Source: Bryobacterales bacterium (lineage in GTDB: Bacteria; Acidobacteriota; Terriglobia; Bryobacterales; Bryobacteraceae). Taken from it: a DNA stretch of 7,901 bases. The notes beneath the pieces were generated by a model, which had not been told where the DNA came from, did no database searches, and saw only the letters and a list, made by a program, of their open reading frames with translations. Of the stretch, positions 5,566-7,901 are shown piece by piece (position 1 is the first letter of the stretch; each line of letters begins with the position of its first letter). The translations under genes were made by a program, and so were the position numbers. The stretch lies in assembly GCA_003142355.1 (NCBI GenBank), contig PLMF01000075.1:1-7901 (forward strand). Direction: 5' to 3'.

Positions 5566-6423
5566 ATGAAGACAGCAGCATTAGCACTATGCAGTGTCGC
5601 CATGCTATGGGCGCAAGCTGGCAGACCGGCTCCGCCGCCATCCAAACAGTACCTCAAGGTTCAGCAATACAGCGCGGAAGAGGATTCGCGCGTCCTCAAA
5701 CTGTACGACGGACTGCGCGTGTGCGACGTCATGGACGCTTTAGACGTGGTCGGTTTGCAGGATATCACCATGATGGATCGGAATATCCGGCCGCTTTGGC
5801 GCGACGAGCAGAAATTCACGCATCGGATTCATGGTGTGGCCCTTACGGTGCGCCTTGTGCCCGCGCAGGAGCGAGCGCCGCATTTTAACTCCCATGCCGA
5901 CGAACGTCCCTGGGAGGCGGCTTGGTACAAGAATCAGAGCGAGTACGCTGGGCTCGTCCGGCCCGGCACGATTCTGGTTGTCGATAACCAGGCGCGCGAC
6001 GACGGGTTTTGTGGGTCCAACATGGGACTCTCTCTCTTTGGACTAGGTTTGCGCGGTTTCGTAGGCAATGAAGTCTGCCGCGATACGGACGAAATGACCC
6101 TCTCGAGGATCCCCGTCTATCAAGATCCCGCATTATCGCCGCGTGGCATTAATCCGGGCCGGATGTGGGTCGAGTCCTACAATGAGCCCATCACCGTTGG
6201 GCACGTGCTGGTGATGCCGGGTGACATCATCGTCGCCGACAACGATGGCGTGGCGGTAGTGCCACGTGCGAAGGCCGACCAGGTGGCGGAAGTCGGACGG
6301 TGGATCTTCGAAGACGACGAAGTAAAGCGCGGGAAGATATACGACCGTGTCGGGAAACCTCGGGACTGGACGGTGGAGGGTCATACCGAGCCACCACCCC
6401 CCAGCAATAAGGTGATCCATTAG
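5566..6423 (+). CDS. Exported RraA-like family protein
   Basis: A 285-residue protein. Residues 1-18 form a signal peptide (MKTAALALCSVAMLWAQA, likely cut after AQA). The rest has the RraA / 4-hydroxy-4-methyl-2-oxoglutarate aldolase fold: LYDGLRVCDVMDAL (47-60) near the start, GLVRPGTILVVDNQ (129-142), GSNMGLSLFGLGLRGFVG (150-167), CRDTDEM (171-177) with the conserved Arg-Asp pair that binds substrate and divalent metal in the aldolases, and the C-terminal VMPGDIIVADNDGVAVVP (216-233). The usual Asp-Gly before the RD motif reads Asn-Glu here. Cytoplasmic relatives act as RNase E inhibitors or oxo-acid aldolases; older records call the family dimethylmenaquinone methyltransferase, which is misleading. 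A catalytic role outside the cytoplasm is inferred. ATG 5566 was chosen over an in-frame TTG at 5530 because that TTG is the -35 box and would put 12 residues before the signal peptide. Confidence 0.85.
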   Translation: MKTAALALCSVAMLWAQAGRPAPPPSKQYLKVQQYSAEEDSRVLKLYDGLRVCDVMDALDVVGLQDITMMDRNIRPLWRDEQKFTHRIHGVALTVRLVPAQERAPHFNSHADERPWEAAWYKNQSEYAGLVRPGTILVVDNQARDDGFCGSNMGLSLFGLGLRGFVGNEVCRDTDEMTLSRIPVYQDPALSPRGINPGRMWVESYNEPITVGHVLVMPGDIIVADNDGVAVVPRAKADQVAEVGRWIFEDDEVKRGKIYDRVGKPRDWTVEGHTEPPPPSNKVIH

Positions 6424-6463
6424 TATTTCAACCCGTGCACGCTGCGGCTGATGTTCCGACGAC

Positions 6464-6492
6464 CCTCGGGGCTATTACAATAGGCCCTGAGG
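6464..6492 (+). promoter_or_regulatory. Inverted repeat around the -10 and ribosome binding site of the protease gene
   Basis: CCTCGGGGC (6464-6472) is complementary to GGCCCTGAG plus the following G (6484-6492) over 9 pairs with one G-T. Beyond a bulged G, TAT pairs with ATA (6473-6475 / 6480-6482). The centre holds TACAAT (6476-6481, 5 of 6 to TATAAT), and the right arm covers most of the ribosome binding site GAGGA (6489-6493). It could be a DNA operator or, in read-through RNA, a hairpin hiding the ribosome site. No T-run follows, so a terminator is less likely. There is no convincing -35. Confidence 0.45.
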
Positions 6493-6501
6493 ATTCTCGG
6501 G

Positions 6502-7901
6502 ATGTCACGACCTTCTATCACCTTTGCGCTGGCCCTCTCTTTCGCCCTCGGGGCCGCCGGGCAGCAGCGGCCCGCGGGCGCCGCCGCCCCAGCCGGACGC
6601 ACGCCGGCCATTGACGAACGCACCAGCGGCATGTTGAAGCTGGAGGGCTACTTCCCGCTTTATTGGGACGAGCGAACCGGCAGCCTGTGGCTCGAGATCC
6701 CGCGCTTCGACATGGATTTCCTGTACGCCACTGGTCTGGCTGCCGGCCTGGGGTCGAACGACATCGGCCTCGATCGCGGCCAGGAGGGCAACGGAAAGAT
6801 CGTGTCGTTCCAGCGCGTCGGGCCCAAAGTGCTGCTCGTCCAGGCCAACCAGTCCTTCCGTTCATCGAGCGCCAACGCCGCCGAGCGCCGCTCCGTCGAG
6901 GACTCCTTCGCCCGGTCGGTGCTGTGGGGCTTCACCGTGGCCGCCGAGAGCAACGGCCGCGTGCTTGTGGATGCCACCGATTTCCTGCTCCGCGACGGCC
7001 ACAGCGCCGGCAACCGACTCGGCTCGGGCTCGAGCGTCTACCGCGTCGATCGGACACGCAGCGCCTTCTACCTGCCGCGCACCAAGGCATTCCCCAAGAA
7101 CACCGAGGTCGAAGTGACGCTGACCTTCACCAACGAGTCCGCCAGTGGGCGCGGCGGAGGCGGTTTTGGCGCCGGGCCGGCTCAGGGACCGCCGCCCATC
7201 CAGGTCACTGCTCCTGGCGGAGCCGGCCGTGGCGGGCGGGGCGGCTTGTTCTCGGGAACCGTCGCCAGCGTCACGCCCACGGCGGAGGCCGTGACTCTGC
7301 GCGAACACTATTCGCTGGTCGAGCTACCCGACAACAACTTCCAACCGCGCCTCGACGACCCGCGCGCGGGTTACGGCGGCCTCAGTTTCGTCGACTACAG
7401 CGTCCCCATCGGCGAACCCATGGTCCAGCGATACATCCGCCGTCATCGCCTCGAGAAAAAGGACCCCAGCGCGGCCATCGGCGATCCGGTCAAGCCCATC
7501 CAGTACTGGGTCGACCCGGGCGCGCCCGAGGACGTCAGAAAGGCGCTCGTCGAGGGCGCAAGCTGGTGGAACCAGGCCTTCGAAGCCGCCGGTTTCCGCG
7601 ACGCTTTTCAGGTGGCCGTGCTGCCCGAAGGCGCAGACCCCATGGACATCCGCTATAACATGATCAACTGGGTGCACCGTTCCACCCGCGGCTGGAGCTC
7701 CGGCGGCACCGTCGCCGATCCACGCACCGGCGAGATCATCAAGGCCACCGTCACCCTCGGTTCGCTTCGCGACCGGCAGGATTACCTCATCTTCGAAGGT
7801 CTGCTCTCGCCCTACACCACCGGCAACGAAAAGCCCGATGTGCTGTACCAGACCGCCCTGGCGCGCATCCGGCAGCTCGCCGCGCACGAAGTCGGCCACA
7901 C
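6502..7901 (+). CDS. Secreted zinc-dependent metalloprotease, DUF5117/DUF4953 type (partial, C-terminus off the right edge)
   Basis: 466 complete codons are visible; related proteins usually run to about 800 or more. A signal peptide ([20 protein letters not shown]) is followed by a low-complexity Ala/Pro/Gly stretch to about residue 35. The DUF5118/DUF5117-like region starts at [20 protein letters not shown] (43-62) and runs through [20 protein letters not shown] (69-88). A Gly-rich insert spans 214-252. The catalytic domain begins near [12 protein letters not shown] (331-342), with the [10 protein letters not shown] helix (356-365), and reaches HEVGH (462-466); the partial next codon, AC, must encode Thr, giving HEVGHT. 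The two His bind zinc and the Glu is the catalytic base; the third ligand (usually HxxGxxH extended) lies beyond the window. It should cleave proteins or peptides outside the cytoplasm. The ATG has GAGGA at 6489-6493, 8 bases upstream. Confidence 0.92.
   Translation, partial: MSRPSITFALALSFALGAAGQQRPAGAAAPAGRTPAIDERTSGMLKLEGYFPLYWDERTGSLWLEIPRFDMDFLYATGLAAGLGSNDIGLDRGQEGNGKIVSFQRVGPKVLLVQANQSFRSSSANAAERRSVEDSFARSVLWGFTVAAESNGRVLVDATDFLLRDGHSAGNRLGSGSSVYRVDRTRSAFYLPRTKAFPKNTEVEVTLTFTNESASGRGGGGFGAGPAQGPPPIQVTAPGGAGRGGRGGLFSGTVASVTPTAEAVTLREHYSLVELPDNNFQPRLDDPRAGYGGLSFVDYSVPIGEPMVQRYIRRHRLEKKDPSAAIGDPVKPIQYWVDPGAPEDVRKALVEGASWWNQAFEAAGFRDAFQVAVLPEGADPMDIRYNMINWVHRSTRGWSSGGTVADPRTGEIIKATVTLGSLRDRQDYLIFEGLLSPYTTGNEKPDVLYQTALARIRQLAAHEVGH

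Noticed and set aside
4608..5888. Plus-strand open frame of 426 codons across three genes
   Set aside because: It crosses the ends and starts of three well-supported genes in another frame and gives an Arg/Ser/Gly-rich translation without motifs.
6663..7658. Plus-strand open frame of 331 codons within the protease gene
   Set aside because: It is out of frame with the metalloprotease, Arg/Pro-rich, and has no start signals of its own.

Overview
The window is GC-rich, densely coded bacterial DNA with six protein genes. It looks like chromosome from Acidobacteriota, possibly the Bryobacterales/Solibacter side. That placement is an inference from the gene mix: an EF-G-2-type factor, several small exported proteins and a DUF5117/DUF4953-type metalloprotease. 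There is no rRNA or other marker to confirm it. I see no tRNA, CRISPR array, transposase or phage gene.

Layout. Positions 1-1521 (minus strand, cut by the left edge) encode an EF-G paralogue of the FusA2/EF-G-2 type. A 152-bp divergent spacer (1522-1673) separates it from five plus-strand genes. These are an HcnB/opine-oxidase-like FAD oxidoreductase that lacks the usual C-terminal [2Fe-2S] domain (1674-2723); a fused acetyltransferase/ketoisomerase of the WxcM/FdtD type for dTDP-sugars (2748-3701); a polyprenyl-phosphate-type GT2 glycosyltransferase one base further on (3703-4668); a small exported ankyrin-repeat protein (4702-5514); an RraA-fold protein with a signal peptide (5566-6423); and a secreted zinc metalloprotease cut by the right edge just after its HEVGH motif (6502-7901).

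How they work together. The fused sugar enzyme and the glycosyltransferase form a clear two-gene operon, which probably makes a 3-acetamido-3,6-dideoxyhexose and loads a sugar onto a lipid carrier. The aminotransferase needed between the two enzyme steps is not in the window. The last three genes all appear to encode exported proteins. Each has its own promoter-like signal in a short gap, so they are neighbours rather than an obvious operon.

The most notable non-coding signals are a near-consensus promoter that would give a leaderless mRNA for the RraA-like gene, a 29-bp inverted repeat wrapped around the -10-like hexamer and ribosome binding site of the protease gene, and GC-rich hairpins at the stop codons of the glycosyltransferase and ankyrin genes. 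I found no convincing undescribed multi-gene system. The most unusual items are the oxidoreductase without its iron-sulfur domain and the exported RraA-like protein.
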